Positions 28,901-36,484 of a stretch of DNA of 64,000 bases are shown one piece after another. Below the pieces are notes generated by a model, which saw nothing but the letters and a program-made list of their open reading frames with translations, was not told where the DNA came from and did no database searches. Position 1 is the first letter of the stretch. Each line of letters opens with the position of its first letter. The DNA lies in contig CM039512.1 of the NCBI GenBank assembly GCA_022432975.1, positions 42,445,124 to 42,509,123 on the forward strand, read 5' to 3'. Source of the stretch: Begonia masoniana (Eukaryota; Streptophyta; Magnoliopsida; Cucurbitales; Begoniaceae). The position numbers and the translations under genes were made by a program.

Positions 28901-31007
28901 GCACAAGTTCAAAAGGGGATACAACATGAGAAGTGGAAAATGAGAAAGACAAACTATGATTATTACTCATTTGACAAGTAGTACATAGTTTTGATAAAAT
29001 TGTCTTAACCAAAAGAACATTACACAAACTCAAAATAGAATGTAAAATAGCATGAGACGGATGGCCGAGCCGTAAGTGCGACAACTCAGAGGAAGAAACA
29101 GGAGGCTGAGAGCGTGCTGTTAATGACCGGGCGTGAGGTGCAGAGGGAATTTTGTAAAGACCATTACTGAGGCAGTCCCGAAGAAGGGTCTGGCGTGAAC
29201 TCCGATCCTTAATCAAAAAATAATCAGAGTGAAATTCAATGAACACAGGATTGTTACGACATAACTGATAAATACTAAGGAGATTATATGATAAGAGTGG
29301 AGTATGATAAACATTCGGCAACAGAAGAGGACGATCAACAGTGGGAATTAAAGCAGAACAGGAGTTAAGAATAGGAAGAGGATTACCGTCAGCCGTCAAA
29401 ACATGAGTGGATCCACTGTATGTGGTTGGATTGTTCAGCATTGATGAGTTTGGCATGAAATGATGAGTAGCGCCCGAGTCCAACATCCACTAGGTTGGAG
29501 GAGCAGACGCCGGGGAATCGGGAAGAGGAAGGAGACTGACAGAGTTTGCCTGAGCTTGGAAAAGGATTCGGGTAATGGGTAAGGTCCAGGATAATGGGTG
29601 GGCCGGTAAGACCCATTTTATGGCAAATTTGACATCTGGGCCTGTTGGACCCGGGTCGGGACGAACACCAACCTGAAGTAGGGTTTGGTCCATAACCCGA
29701 ACCACGAAAATTCTGGTGGTTTGAAAATTGGGGCGAAAAATTAGGTCTGAACGAAGGTGGGTTGAAGGACGACCGGGGAGGAAGGAACGGCCGTTGAACG
29801 GCGGCATTGGCTCGAAGGGAGCTCAGAATCTGAAGCTGGGTAGCAGAATTTTGATTCTCTAAACGGAAGTCATAGCTCTGGAGAAGACTGTGGATTTGCT
29901 CCAGAGAGGATTGATCCGTGCGATTTGTGATGGTTGTAATCACTACCCAGACCACCAAGAAAATAGATTAGATGGTCGCAGTAGGACACTGGCTCGCCAA
30001 TAGCCAATAAAGTATTGCATATTTTGGTAAGTTTTTGGATATAGGCAGAGGCTGAGATGCCGTCCTTCGACAAGTTGTGGAGTTGACTGCGGAGGTCTGT
30101 GATTCAGGCTAAAGATGCTGAAGCAAACATTTGGCCGAGTGCAAGCCAGATTTCCTTCGTTGTTTTTAGGCTAACAATCTGAGGAAGGATGTCTTCCGAG
30201 AGAGAGAAAAATATCCAGCTCATGATGAGCCGATTATACCGTTGCCAAACTGAAAAATCTGGGTTCAGTTGTTGAGAGAGGGAGGCCAGAACTTGAGGGG
30301 GTGGTGGAAAAGAACCATCAAGGATATTGTCAATCCCATTTGCTATGACAACGCAAAGAATCTGTGATTTCCAGACAAGGTAATTGGTTGAATCGAGTTT
30401 GATTGTTAGTGTTTGGTTCATTGCAGGAAAAAGAGGGAGAGAAGCAGCAAGAGGAGAGGAAGGGATTGTGGAGCTTGAAGATGCTATTAGCTCTGATACC
30501 AAGTTAGAATCCTGAGGAAGATGGTAAAGAAGAAGAGAGGAAGAGAAAGTGAAGAATTTGAGAGAGAAAGTTCTCTTTTGTATATTTTTGAATGATTGTA
30601 AAATACAATTTACACAACGAAGGAAAGAAAAATAATTAGGGATAATTAAGGACTAATCGATAACAATACTAATATATGCTAACACATACTGGCGCCGGAA
30701 AATAGAGTATCTAAAAAATTGCGTGAATTAGTGAATTCATGATCCTTTTCAAGCTCTCAACCTCTCAATTACAACAAAAACAATAAGTAAAGTAATCAAA
30801 ACAATCAAAAAGACTATACGAAGAAGATGATGACATCCAAAGACGATGAAACCGAAATAGACGGAACCTGAAATTGCGATGCCGCATTTTGCAGGACGCG
30901 GGAAACAGCCGATGAGAAGGGAAAGGAAAACGAGCATTATCCGGGTGTTTATAGCTCAAAGGACTTAAACCAGAGCTCAAAAACAAGGTCGAAAGCTTCG
31001 CACACAT
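1..31007 (-). CDS. SS4: Starch synthase 4, chloroplastic (partial; 15 exons in window)
   Basis: Class IV soluble starch synthase (GT5). The family transfers glucose from ADP-glucose to alpha-glucans and is needed for starch granule initiation in plastids. Coding exons on the minus strand, 5' to 3': 31007-30868, 24567-24342, 24041-23960, 23867-22799, 22718-22667, 22124-22002, 21919-21844, 21773-21589, 21499-21305, 21223-21152, 20501-20292, 1985-1860, 1281-1132, 188-127, 40-1 (continues left). All introns are GT-AG by eye and the exon lengths total 2808 bases, 936 codons. Order: plastid-targeting N-terminus, long coiled coil, then the catalytic domain with [23 protein letters not shown] and RKTGGLND. 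Known plant SS4 proteins are about 1,000 residues, so roughly the last 100 are off the window. Introns 1 and 11 carry retrotransposons. Exon borders were inferred by reading, without a transcript. Confidence 0.93.
1691..1760. repeat. 35-bp tandem duplication in SS4 intron 12 flank
   Basis: Two adjacent identical copies of a 35-bp unit beginning TTCTTGTCATCG, at 1691-1725 and 1726-1760. They lie in the intron between exons 12 and 13. There is no coding meaning. Confidence 0.9.
2318..2650 (-). repeat. Element C left (3') LTR
   Basis: About 333 bp, AT-rich, ending GTGCTACATCA on the plus strand. It aligns by eye along its length with 18329-18664, sharing the stretches ATAATTTGTATTAAT and TAAATAAAATAAAAAAAC. 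Confidence 0.6.
2651..3955. other. Element C internal remnant, no gene seen
   Basis: AT-rich sequence between the left C LTR and element A. No reading frame of retroelement type could be recognised. The part from about 3354 to 3955 recurs at 6555-7156, joined to a second copy of the A LTR (see the duplication entry). Confidence 0.5.
3956..5505 (-). repeat. Element A 3' LTR (left)
   Basis: 1,550 bp from TGTAGG to CAACA on the plus strand (TG..CA in either sense). It matches 16756-18254 except for scattered substitutions and one additional 51-bp unit, a tandem copy of the stretch around 4900-4970. That unit lies inside the CATCGGCAGATG-like motif array (about 4665-5310). The first GGGGGAG tract (CTCCCCC on plus) follows directly at about 5506-5516, with more at about 5553 and 5698. 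Confidence 0.9.
5795..6397 (-). pseudogene. Element A ORF3, C-terminal part (first duplicated copy)
   Basis: About 200 residues in one frame, ending in a stop at 5795. It starts inside the conserved [17 protein letters not shown] segment, then an acidic/proline-rich tail ([22 protein letters not shown]), and ends LVDGFF...[14 protein letters not shown]. The same tail occurs in element B at 46990-47435. It is separated from the rest of ORF3 (9457-11188) by the inserted second copy of LTR sequence. Upstream of about 6330 the frame is disturbed by single-base differences. Confidence 0.75.
7157..8701 (-). repeat. Second, indel-rich copy of the element A LTR
   Basis: 1,545 bp from TGTAGATCG to CAACA, collinear with 3956-5505 and 16756-18254 but with frequent one-base indels. 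It includes the 51-bp additional unit found only in the left LTR, so it duplicates the left and not the right LTR. Confidence 0.85.
9048..9347 (-). pseudogene. Element A ORF3 tail, second degraded copy
   Basis: Repeats residues of the 5795-6397 product ([18 protein letters not shown] onward) but shifts frame before the conserved end, consistent with the indel-rich nature of this block. Confidence 0.7.
9457..11188 (-). pseudogene. Element A ORF3 (third ORF downstream of pol), frameshifted
   Basis: The start is taken as the ATG at 11188 (MEHIGSSDQ) because it aligns with MDFQGSSSF of the homologous ORF in element B; the open frame upstream is translated motif array. It shares [76 protein letters not shown] and RRMI with B. 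This pattern resembles the domain often labelled putative plant transposon protein. A long proline/serine-rich stretch follows, then [13 protein letters not shown]...[17 protein letters not shown]. The frame breaks near 9785, so the tail from there lies in another frame. Sireviruses are known to carry an additional ORF here, sometimes called env-like. I see no clear membrane segment and do not assign a function. Confidence 0.75.
11325..11480 (-). promoter_or_regulatory. Motif array with paired CACGTG boxes upstream of element A ORF3
   Basis: Between the end of pol and the ORF3 start lie about five to six copies of CATCTGCCGATG/CATCTACCGATG-like words (plus strand, about 11360-11475) and two perfect CACGTG boxes (11335-11340 and 11356-11361). 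Element B has the same arrangement at 42715-42925. The layout suggests an internal promoter for ORF3; that is inference. Confidence 0.55.
11530..12455. repeat. About 468-bp direct duplication of the pol 3' end (probable assembly artefact)
   Basis: 11530-11997 repeats 11998-12455 (both begin TCTCATTTTCTCTCAACCCG). The first copy lacks many single bases relative to the second, such as CTTGGTAAGATG versus CTTGGTAAAGATG. The repeated sequence encodes the RNase H C-terminus of element A on the minus strand. Confidence 0.8.
12263..15109 (-). pseudogene. Element A pol (PR-INT-RT-RNH), two nonsense codons
   Basis: Read on the minus strand from 15109. Protease region [14 protein letters not shown]; integrase zinc finger HRRLEHVG...[12 protein letters not shown] core [46 protein letters not shown] with [16 protein letters not shown] and the catalytic YIDD box in [11 protein letters not shown]; RNase H start [19 protein letters not shown]. 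The first frame ends at a TAG at 13646, where B has tryptophan (PRDWKYV). A second stop, TGA at 13439-13441, also replaces tryptophan. The RNase H C-terminus shifts frame after STAE near 12330, in the indel-rich zone. gag and pol are in different frames. Confidence 0.9.
15115..16692 (-). CDS. Element A gag polyprotein
   Basis: 525 residues, intact. It starts [12 protein letters not shown] 63 bases inside the LTR. The N-terminal half is the Copia-type gag domain ([53 protein letters not shown]). There are two zinc knuckles, [14 protein letters not shown] and [14 protein letters not shown], separated by an acidic/serine-rich stretch and a predicted coiled coil ([18 protein letters not shown]). 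It ends in IWVPKKTT followed by a stop. Gag forms the virus-like particle and binds the RNA. It is better preserved than the B copy, which has an internal stop. Confidence 0.9.
   Translation of the reverse strand: MAFNSNSSHIEGQSISRPPLFDGSDYVYWKARMRIFIQAMDYELWNIIEYGPFSAMKTVDGKSVPKVSADLTESDKRNLSLNAKAINTLYCALNRDEFNRVQGCDSAQEIWHLLEVTHEGTNQVKESKLSMLVHEYELFSMEKDESISSMFTRFTNITNGLKVLGKMYTGEELVRKILRCLPRAWQPKVTAIQEARDLKVLKFEELVGSLMTHEITMRANEKEDLKEKEISKKNDIALKASSSKQDDSEEEEDNDEDIALITRRFSKFLQRKRLQGRKFPKGEKSQKEKEITCFGCGKPGHMKADCPQAKKYPKKFKKMAMKATWDDSEEDTSSSEDEEVANLCFMALEEKVSTSSSNVSSDSDSDDEEGEIIDAFNDLVKQFGMLKNKYNLLKKENTDLLEKHAKEVDLHVKEIDELKSKNEDLNNIILNFTKGEKLFKMIIGGQRANFDRTGLGYDKSNKKKAFKNFFVKSTVCHKCNEVGHKSFVCPLKTNGKKDGCKLKWVPKGTRPNTRTQKIWVPKKTT
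16742..16753 (-). other. Element A primer binding site
   Basis: On the minus strand TGGTATCAAAGC, 2 nt after the LTR end. It is complementary to the 3' end of initiator tRNA-Met apart from one mismatch to the usual TGGTATCAGAGC. Confidence 0.8.
16756..18254 (-). repeat. Element A 5' LTR (right)
   Basis: 1,499 bp, TG..CA. It holds a motif array at about 17450-18055: around 20 copies of CATCGGCAGATG-like words (plus-strand reading) spaced about 25-35 bp, such as CCATCGGCAGATG and CTATCGGCAGATG. In the element's own direction the array lies upstream of the sequence reading into gag, where an LTR enhancer would sit. It is followed on the right by ATTGG, the likely target duplicate. Confidence 0.9.
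18329..18664 (-). repeat. Element C right (5') LTR
   Basis: 336 bp from TGTACAGAGG to TACATCA on the plus strand, paired with 2318-2650. CTCTAATACCA just to its left is the PBS-like site. Confidence 0.6.
18881..19264. repeat. 192-bp tandem duplication in SS4 intron 11
   Basis: 18881-19072 and 19073-19264 are near-identical units beginning ACCTTAAAGATTG and differing by only a few substitutions. No reading frame was recognised. The rest of 18665-20290 is intron sequence with no gene that I can see. Confidence 0.85.
20292..22718 (-). CDS. SS4: SS4 exons 5-11 (N-terminal half of catalytic domain)
   Basis: Exon 5 (22718-22667) encodes [18 protein letters not shown]. Its last lysine joins VGGLGDV at the start of exon 6 (22124-22002), so the ADP-glucose-binding K-x-G-G-L motif spans a 542-bp intron. 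Exon 7 (21919-21844) gives [15 protein letters not shown]; exon 8 (21773-21589) [18 protein letters not shown] and [12 protein letters not shown]; exon 9 (21499-21305) [20 protein letters not shown]; exon 10 (21223-21152) [20 protein letters not shown]; exon 11 (20501-20292) [20 protein letters not shown] and [15 protein letters not shown]. Frames join without a break and I saw no stop. Confidence 0.93.
22799..24041 (-). CDS. SS4: SS4 exons 3-4 (coiled-coil region)
   Basis: Exon 3 (24041-23960, [20 protein letters not shown]) joins exon 4 (23867-22799), which encodes [20 protein letters not shown] and then about 250 residues rich in heptad leucine, glutamate and lysine (for example [19 protein letters not shown]). 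It ends in the short linker before the catalytic domain. In known SS4 proteins this coiled coil mediates dimerisation and sub-plastid placement. The acceptor at 23867 was chosen because it restores the reading [11 protein letters not shown]. Confidence 0.92.
24342..24567 (-). CDS. SS4: SS4 exon 2
   Basis: 226 bp. The first base completes the serine codon split with exon 1 ([13 protein letters not shown]), giving the basic stretch typical of the end of the plastid-targeting region. It is followed by [20 protein letters not shown], a low-complexity acidic linker. Donor AATGAT/GTATTC at 24342. Confidence 0.9.
25594..25808 (-). repeat. Element D 3' LTR
   Basis: 215 bp, similar to 30502-30684 but with additional sequence around 25700-25760 that the right copy lacks. 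Confidence 0.85.
25928..28162 (-). pseudogene. Element D pol: integrase end, RT and RNase H, degenerate
   Basis: Integrase pieces: [11 protein letters not shown] and [13 protein letters not shown] (27977-28162), and [19 protein letters not shown]...[15 protein letters not shown] (27152-27877). RT pieces follow in several frames, then [10 protein letters not shown] (near 26770), where the invariant YVDD has become YVDY and removes a catalytic aspartate. RNase [20 protein letters not shown] and [19 protein letters not shown]. Multiple stops and frameshifts; not functional. Confidence 0.88.
28081..29328 (-). repeat. 624-bp tandem duplication within element D integrase
   Basis: 28081-28704 and 28705-29328 are two copies of the GAG-pre-integrase/zinc-finger segment (both encode [21 protein letters not shown] and [15 protein letters not shown]). 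They differ mostly by substitutions, unlike the indel-rich duplications in element A, so this one looks like a genuine old event. Confidence 0.85.
28719..30421 (-). pseudogene. Element D gag, protease and start of integrase, degenerate
   Basis: gag most likely starts at the ATG at 30421 ([20 protein letters not shown]). It reads to a TGA near 30104 and continues in-frame after it with [19 protein letters not shown]-like remnant CQICHKMG follows, then protease [17 protein letters not shown] near 29486 and the first copy of the duplicated pre-integrase region. One premature stop and at least one frameshift were seen. Confidence 0.82.
30490..30501 (-). other. Element D primer binding site
   Basis: Minus-strand TGGTATCAGAGC, a full match to the usual initiator tRNA-Met site, directly abutting the LTR end. 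Confidence 0.85.
30502..30684 (-). repeat. Element D 5' LTR
   Basis: 183 bp. The immediate PBS neighbour fixes the inner end at TAACT, supporting TG..CT termini. Confidence 0.85.
30868..31007 (-). CDS. SS4: SS4 exon 1 (start codon and plastid transit peptide)
   Basis: The ATG at 31007 opens [20 protein letters not shown], serine/threonine-rich with few acidic residues, as expected for a chloroplast transit peptide. It continues [19 protein letters not shown], which resembles SS4 N-termini. Donor TTTCAG/GTTCCG at 30868. The open frame extends further upstream only through non-ATG codons, so this ATG is preferred. Confidence 0.9.
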
Positions 31008-31460
31008 CAGATTCAAATCCAAAACACGTAAGAAAAAGAAAACTCTATTGCTGCAGAATCACTTTCTCCTTCTTCTTCTTCCTCCTCCTCTTGGACTCCT
31101 TCCTCTAAGAGACTGAGAGAGAGGAAGAGAACAAACGGTTTCGCGGCCACGACCACTCCTAGTGTCCAAAAAGCGCTCACAGAGTCTTGAGAATCGCACT
31201 TTTTTTAGGAAATTGGGTGAGCTGTCGCTACGTTCGGGTGTAGACAAACAGATCTACGTGGCAACACTGTTCTAATCATCTTATCTTAATCAAACGGTGG
31301 GAATGAAATTGGGTCCCCATCCAGCTTAAAGTTCTTCTTGTGTTCGATTTGTTTGATCAACGGTCATATTAAAATGAGCAAGACCTTTTTGTAAAGAAAA
31401 ATGTGGCAATGACAGTTTTACCCTCTTGGTAGGGTAGAGTATATAACAATAGAGAAAATG
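31008..31460 (-). promoter_or_regulatory. SS4 5' UTR and proximal promoter
   Basis: On the minus strand a GTTATATACTC TATA-like box lies near 31438-31448, about 430 bp before the ATG. Between them are GATAAG (31280-31285, plus CTTATC), an I-box type word, and GCCACGT (31256-31262, plus ACGTGGC), an ABRE/ACGT core. A purine-rich GAGGAGGAAGAAG leader (about 31065-31120) precedes the start codon. Motif function is inferred from consensus only. If the TATA-like box is real, the two words lie downstream of it, within the leader. Confidence 0.45.
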
Positions 31461-31902
31461 GTAGTACTCGGTTAACCGCTCGATTAAAGAGTTTGAGATC
31501 ATATATAACTTACATCTTAAACTAATTTTTTTGACAAATCAAATCTCCACATATCAATTATTAGCATTTTATACCTTCATGTCACTATTCCAGTTAAATA
31601 AGGCACATGTTGATCATGTCTCCAAAATATTTATTTTTTTCAACGAGATTTTGAAACTCTAACCCTTGCGATCTCATATTTTGGCGAACCCTGCGACTTG
31701 TGTGTCACTAACTCCCCACGTTCTCGTTGGCAACTCCTCGACAGATCGTTTATAGTCGATCAGCTCGTCGCCAGCTCCTCATTTGCTGCTCCCCAACCCC
31801 TCATCTCAAATTAACTAGATAGTGCATTTGCACAATTAATGCATTAAGTTTACTTGACAGAAAAAAAATGTATATTCTCCAAAACTCTTGTGATTTCACT
31901 TA
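31461..31902. other. Distal upstream region of SS4, no gene seen
   Basis: AT-rich intergenic sequence between the TATA-like box and the MITE-like element. No reading frame or repeat was recognised. Confidence 0.5.
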
Positions 31903-32269
31903 GGGGTGGAAATTGATTCGGTTAAAACTGAAATATCGGTTCGGTTCAGTTATTTGAAACCGAAAATCGATTTTGGAATCAAACTGACTCGGTTCTATTC
32001 TCGGTTCATTCTTTCAAAAATCGATAAAAATTGTACCAAACTTATAGTATTAAAATTAAAAATAATAGACCCAAACCATTCAAAATCGACCCAAACTGAG
32101 TTTAAACCTTATAAAACTGACCCAATAATTGAATTTAAACCGAGAACCAAAATCATACCAAAATTGAACCGAGGAGAACGGAAAATCGAACCAAAAATTG
32201 AGGTTATCCTTGGTTCAGTTTTGGTTTTCTTTATCCAATATCGAACTGAACCTAACTGATTCCACCCCC
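31903..32269. mobile_element. MITE-like element, possibly hAT-derived
   Basis: About 367 bp bounded by GGGGTGGAA and its reverse complement TTCCACCCC. The interior is dominated by degenerate TCGGTT/AACCGA words in inverted arrangement. TAGGGGTGG-type ends are common in plant hAT-like non-autonomous elements. No convincing 8-bp target duplication was seen, so classification is tentative. Confidence 0.4.
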
Positions 32270-32358
32270 TTTTTTTTTTGGCTGAATAGTTTTATCTCAA
32301 TTATCCATGTCTTTTATTGTTATTTTAAAAAGACGTCAAATGAGGTTTAAATGCAATG

Positions 32359-33593
32359 TGAAAGATTAAGATCAGTTATACGATGTCACACAGAGTATTT
32401 CATGTGACACCGATAATTAATTAAATGATAGACAATTATAAATATGCAAAAATTAAATAGACAAGAGGTTGGTAACGCAGTTCGGCAAATTGCCTACGTC
32501 TGCGGGGCCACACCCAGATATAAAAATATTTCATGAGTTCACAAAGTTACAAGCAAAACGGTCTTAAACAAATAAAGACTCTTTTTTATCTTTGTCGCTG
32601 CCACTTCCTAACTTCCCCAATGAAACTATTTTTGCGAGCTCCCCTCGACTTGAGATCGATCTCTCCCGAGATCTAAAAGCAGCAAGATCCCTTTGTTGTT
32701 GATGACTCCTCCCGGAATCCGTGTATGGCAAGATCCCCTTGCCCTCGATCAAAAAGACAAGCTCCCCTTGTCAATAAACAGAACTCCTCCCGAGTTCAAA
32801 TGCAGCCTCCTCCCGAGACTGAGTTTCAATGAAAAATAAAGGTGATTGCTTCCTGGGACACCGTCTGTAACACCAGGTTGTTGTCTTCGAACGCAATAAA
32901 TCAACACACTCGAATAATCGATGAATTTCACAGCATAAGCAGAGTGTGTAAAATAATCATTCAAGAACTGAATGAACAATCACAAACCCATACGCAGAAG
33001 CATTGGGAGAGAAAGAACGGCGACGGCTCAACGATGAAGAAATCTTCTCTCAAGAATAAAAAATCCGTTAGTCGTTTCCTTAGAAAACGAACGCTTAAAT
33101 ATCATTGGTAACTACTTTATCTGAAGTTTAACCAATTACCAAATCGAAATGCAAAGCCGCAAATAATAAGGAAACCAAATTTCAACAAATCGGTTGTGTG
33201 CAACTTCGTGTGATATTGAAGGAAAGTATTGCCAACTACTTGGATATGGATCCCAAAGACTTAGGAAAGTATTTCATGATTAATATGATCTCAAGGCCTG
33301 ATATAATTCATCAAATCTTTTTCAAATCGGCCTTCCAAAAGAAAGTTTTCTAAAAAATAAATGTCTCTAGAATATCAAATATTTTCCTTGATCTTCAAGT
33401 TTCCTTATTTTTATTTTCACCAATATCTTCATGATTTCCAATAGTCATCCATCCAATAATCTGAATAGATTATTTCTTTATTACCAAGAAATAAATTACA
33501 AATTTAAAAAATAATTGAATAAAATATTATTACCATAAATATATTTTGCCAAAAAATTAATGTCAACATATTTGTAATATATTTGCATTTACA
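32359..33593 (-). repeat. Element E 3' LTR (left)
   Basis: 1,235 bp from TGAAAGATT to TTTACA on the plus strand. It carries GTGTGACACC-like words near 32384-32415 and 33195-33215. Confidence 0.93.
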
Positions 33594-33993
33594 ATCTCTT
33601 TATTTGACATTTTTTGGCAAGATCAATAAAATCAATAACTCCCCCTGAATTGGTGGCTTCAAAACATCATCAAATATAATTCAATCATCATCAAAATACT
33701 CCTCCTTTTTGCCACAAAAAGACAAAACAGGATATAGAAGGGAATATCAATCACCACATAAGCACCATACTCACCATATAAATACCATAATCACCAAATA
33801 ATCACCATATGAGCACATATATGCACCATAGACAGATAACTAATATCACGGAAAATATAATATCCAGATGCAACATATCATCCATAGAGGTAATATCCAG
33901 AGGTAACATATCATCCATATAAGTAATATCCATAAACAGACAAATTAACTAAGAAATATCCAGAAACCAAAAATAAAAGAAGTTCAGTAATAC

Positions 33994-35750
33994 TCAATGA
34001 ATGAGATCATCTGAGATAACTATCTCACTTGTAGAATTCGGATCATCAGTATTCTCTGGAATAATTTCTAGGACACCCTCTGTGGCATCCGGTCGAACAC
34101 CAGATTTACTTGCATCTGCAACCGACTTGTCCTTTGGATTTGAGGCATCCATGTGTGGATTTTTCATGTAGATATCATTTAGTAGTACAGAGATTACAGA
34201 TTTCTGTTTTTCAAAAACAGAAATTTGACTGTTTATCGATTTTGACATATCTACTAAAACTTTAACAGACCTAGCTAACAGAGCAGAGTTAGTTCTTGAT
34301 TCAGATATAGGTAGTCCTTCTACAAAACCTTCAAGATCATTAATATGCTCCCCCATTTGAAGTTTGTAGCTAATATGGATTTCTTCTTTGTTTGCATATA
34401 ACATTTCACTCTCTCTCATAACAAATTGTTGAGAAGACAATATAACATATATAAGAAAATAGAATGGAAGAGCTAACCTTTCATTTTTGCCATCCTCATG
34501 CTTCATTATTTGATCAAATAAATGTTTGCTGAAATCGAAAGAGATTGAGTTTCCAATTTTAAACAGTAATGCTGGGATGTAGGCATCCAGTTTCTCATGG
34601 CAATCTTGTGAAGAATTCCATATTTTACTATGAGTTGTTAGGCTGGAAAGTCTTTTCCATGGGGCCAGATTCTTCTGACACCCCAGTGACATCAAAAATA
34701 ATTTTGTCATAATCCGCCACAAAATTCTCAAAATCAGACATCTTGATGCATAGATAATCATTAATGACAGAAGGAGTGAAGTTAAAGACATGTCCACGAA
34801 CAAATACATGACCATTACTGAGATGAGTAGGATTTTTCACATTTGAATCTAAATTTCAATAAAATTCCTGAATAATTTTCCAAACAAATGGCTTTATGTC
34901 TCTGAAGGTTTTCTCCAATCATAAACTCATCAGATGGTATACAATGGCTTCACATTGAGAAAAATCACCTTCATGTATTTTCCTCTTAGACCATATATTT
35001 CTTTTTGAAAAATTAGCCCAACAGCTAGCATGCGGAGTGGTAGTTTTGGAGCGAGTAGAGTCTTTTATTGTTGGGCTTATGCTGGACTTTTGTTTTTTGG
35101 ATTTTGGAGTTTTTGAGGGACTTGATTGTGGGGTCTTAACAGCAGTAACCTTTTGATTCTTTGTAGCAGAGGGCTTTGACGATTTAGGAGCAGAGGGCTT
35201 CGAGGATTTTGGAGTTGTGGACGTCGAGGATTCGGAGCAGTGGGCTTCGAGGATTTCGGAGCATAGGACTTAGAGGACTTGGGAGCAGATAATCTTGAAG
35301 ATTTTCTTCTGGAAATCGACCCAAAGTTCCTAGTCGATTCCTTTAAAGGTGTTTCAACGAATTCGTCTTCATTGTCTGTATCGAGTTCAATAACTTCTTC
35401 TTGCGACCAGAAGCTATCAGAAGAAGTTGCTTTTTTGACTCTCAGCTGTTTTCCCTTTGAAGCTGGTTGGATCCTCTAGGGGCTTTGGGAGACACTGAAT
35501 TTGTTTTAAATCTATTTGCACTTGCTTTTTGAAATTTCTGTTTAATCCCTGAAGCGTCTATTTGTCGGATGGGAACTGCATCTTCTGTAATATTTGGAGT
35601 TTCCCTTTCATAAACAAAGGGATTTCCTGACGGTAAAAGCGACGAATAAACCACCATTGCTGATTCTGGACTCGACAACTTCTCTGAGATAGGCGCTGGG
35701 ACACTGCCTGTGAACTAGTCATCGGAAACTTCTTCAATAAACATCATTGC
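33994..35750 (-). pseudogene. Element E ORF3, degenerate
   Basis: Open pieces at 35442-35678 (SSPESAMVVYSSLLPSG), 34628-34840 (NPTHLSNGHVFVRGHVFNFT, SVINDYLCIKMSD) and 33994-34815 (LPFYFLIYVILSSQQFV, LEGFVEGLPISESRTNS). A short tandem KSSKPSAPKSS-like region lies around 35095-35290. The VRGHVFNF...VINDYL pattern resembles the corresponding part of ORF3 in A and B (SYVYNKHIEI...INALLE), so this is probably a distant homologue in the same position after pol. Many stops. Confidence 0.6.
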
Positions 35751-36257
35751 GAAGAGAAACAGTAGAAAACCCTAGATTGCCAATTGTAGAAGGAGAAGAA
35801 GAAAGAGAGTATTATGGAAAAATCTTTAAACTTGGAATATGTCAATCAATTCTCATAAAGAACTATCAAATCCCAGAAATAATAAAAAAAATCCCAGATT
35901 TTTAGGAAATTTTTGGAAAATAAATCCGAAAATCTACATAATTTCCATAAATCACATAATCTCTCATGTATCCTTTGAAAAAAATAATTCTGATCTCTGC
36001 AAGATGGAAAATAAACCAAATAAAATAATGTTGCTTTAATCTTCATCGAATATAAACTTCCAATTTTTCAATAACAGAATTTCGCATGTCACATACGGTG
36101 TTGTTCCATAGAAGAATATAGAATCATTTTCTGCAGGGGGTGAGTAATGCACAGAAGATTGCCTAAATAAAAAAAAACAAACGCCTAAAGCAAGTGGCGA
36201 TAAAAATAAATTTTTTTTAATAAATAAAACAATCATTGAGCAACTTACATAATACAA

Positions 36258-36484
36258 AGGCGTAGGGCAGACCTCAGCTCTTCAAACCTTACACCATCCA
36301 ACGCCTTGGTGAAGATATCGGCAATTTAGTTTTCGGTCACCATATATTCCAAATTAATAATTTTATCCTCCACAACGGATCGAATAAAATGATGTCGTAT
36401 ATCAATATGCTTTGTCCGAGAATGATGAACAGGATTTTTAGAAATGATGATAACACTCAAATTATCACAATAGAGGGTCATGAA
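36258..36484 (-). pseudogene. Element E RNase H C-terminus (left of the B insertion)
   Basis: Reads TLYCDNLSVIIISKNPVHHS and RTKHIDIRHHFIRSVVED, then, after an in-frame stop, ADIFTKALDG and a terminal stop. It continues the RNase H frame that ends at 49133, showing that B inserted inside this coding sequence. Confidence 0.88.

Larger units (their letters stand above)
25594..30684 (-). mobile_element. Element D: decayed Copia retrotransposon in SS4 intron 1
   Basis: Minus-strand element with short LTRs (right 30502-30684, left 25594-25808), PBS TGGTATCAGAGC abutting the 5' LTR (30490-30501) and a polypurine tract TTAAGGGGGA next to the 3' LTR (about 25809-25819). Read in its own sense the LTR starts TGTTAG and ends TAACT, i.e. 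TG..CT. The flanks CATCC and CATAC give a target duplication with one mismatch. gag and pol are broken by stops and frameshifts, and the integrase region is tandemly duplicated. The insertion shares the SS4 orientation. Confidence 0.88.

Noticed and set aside
30765..31022. SS4 start upstream of 31007
   Set aside because: The frame extends upstream only with non-ATG codons; the first ATG is at 31007.
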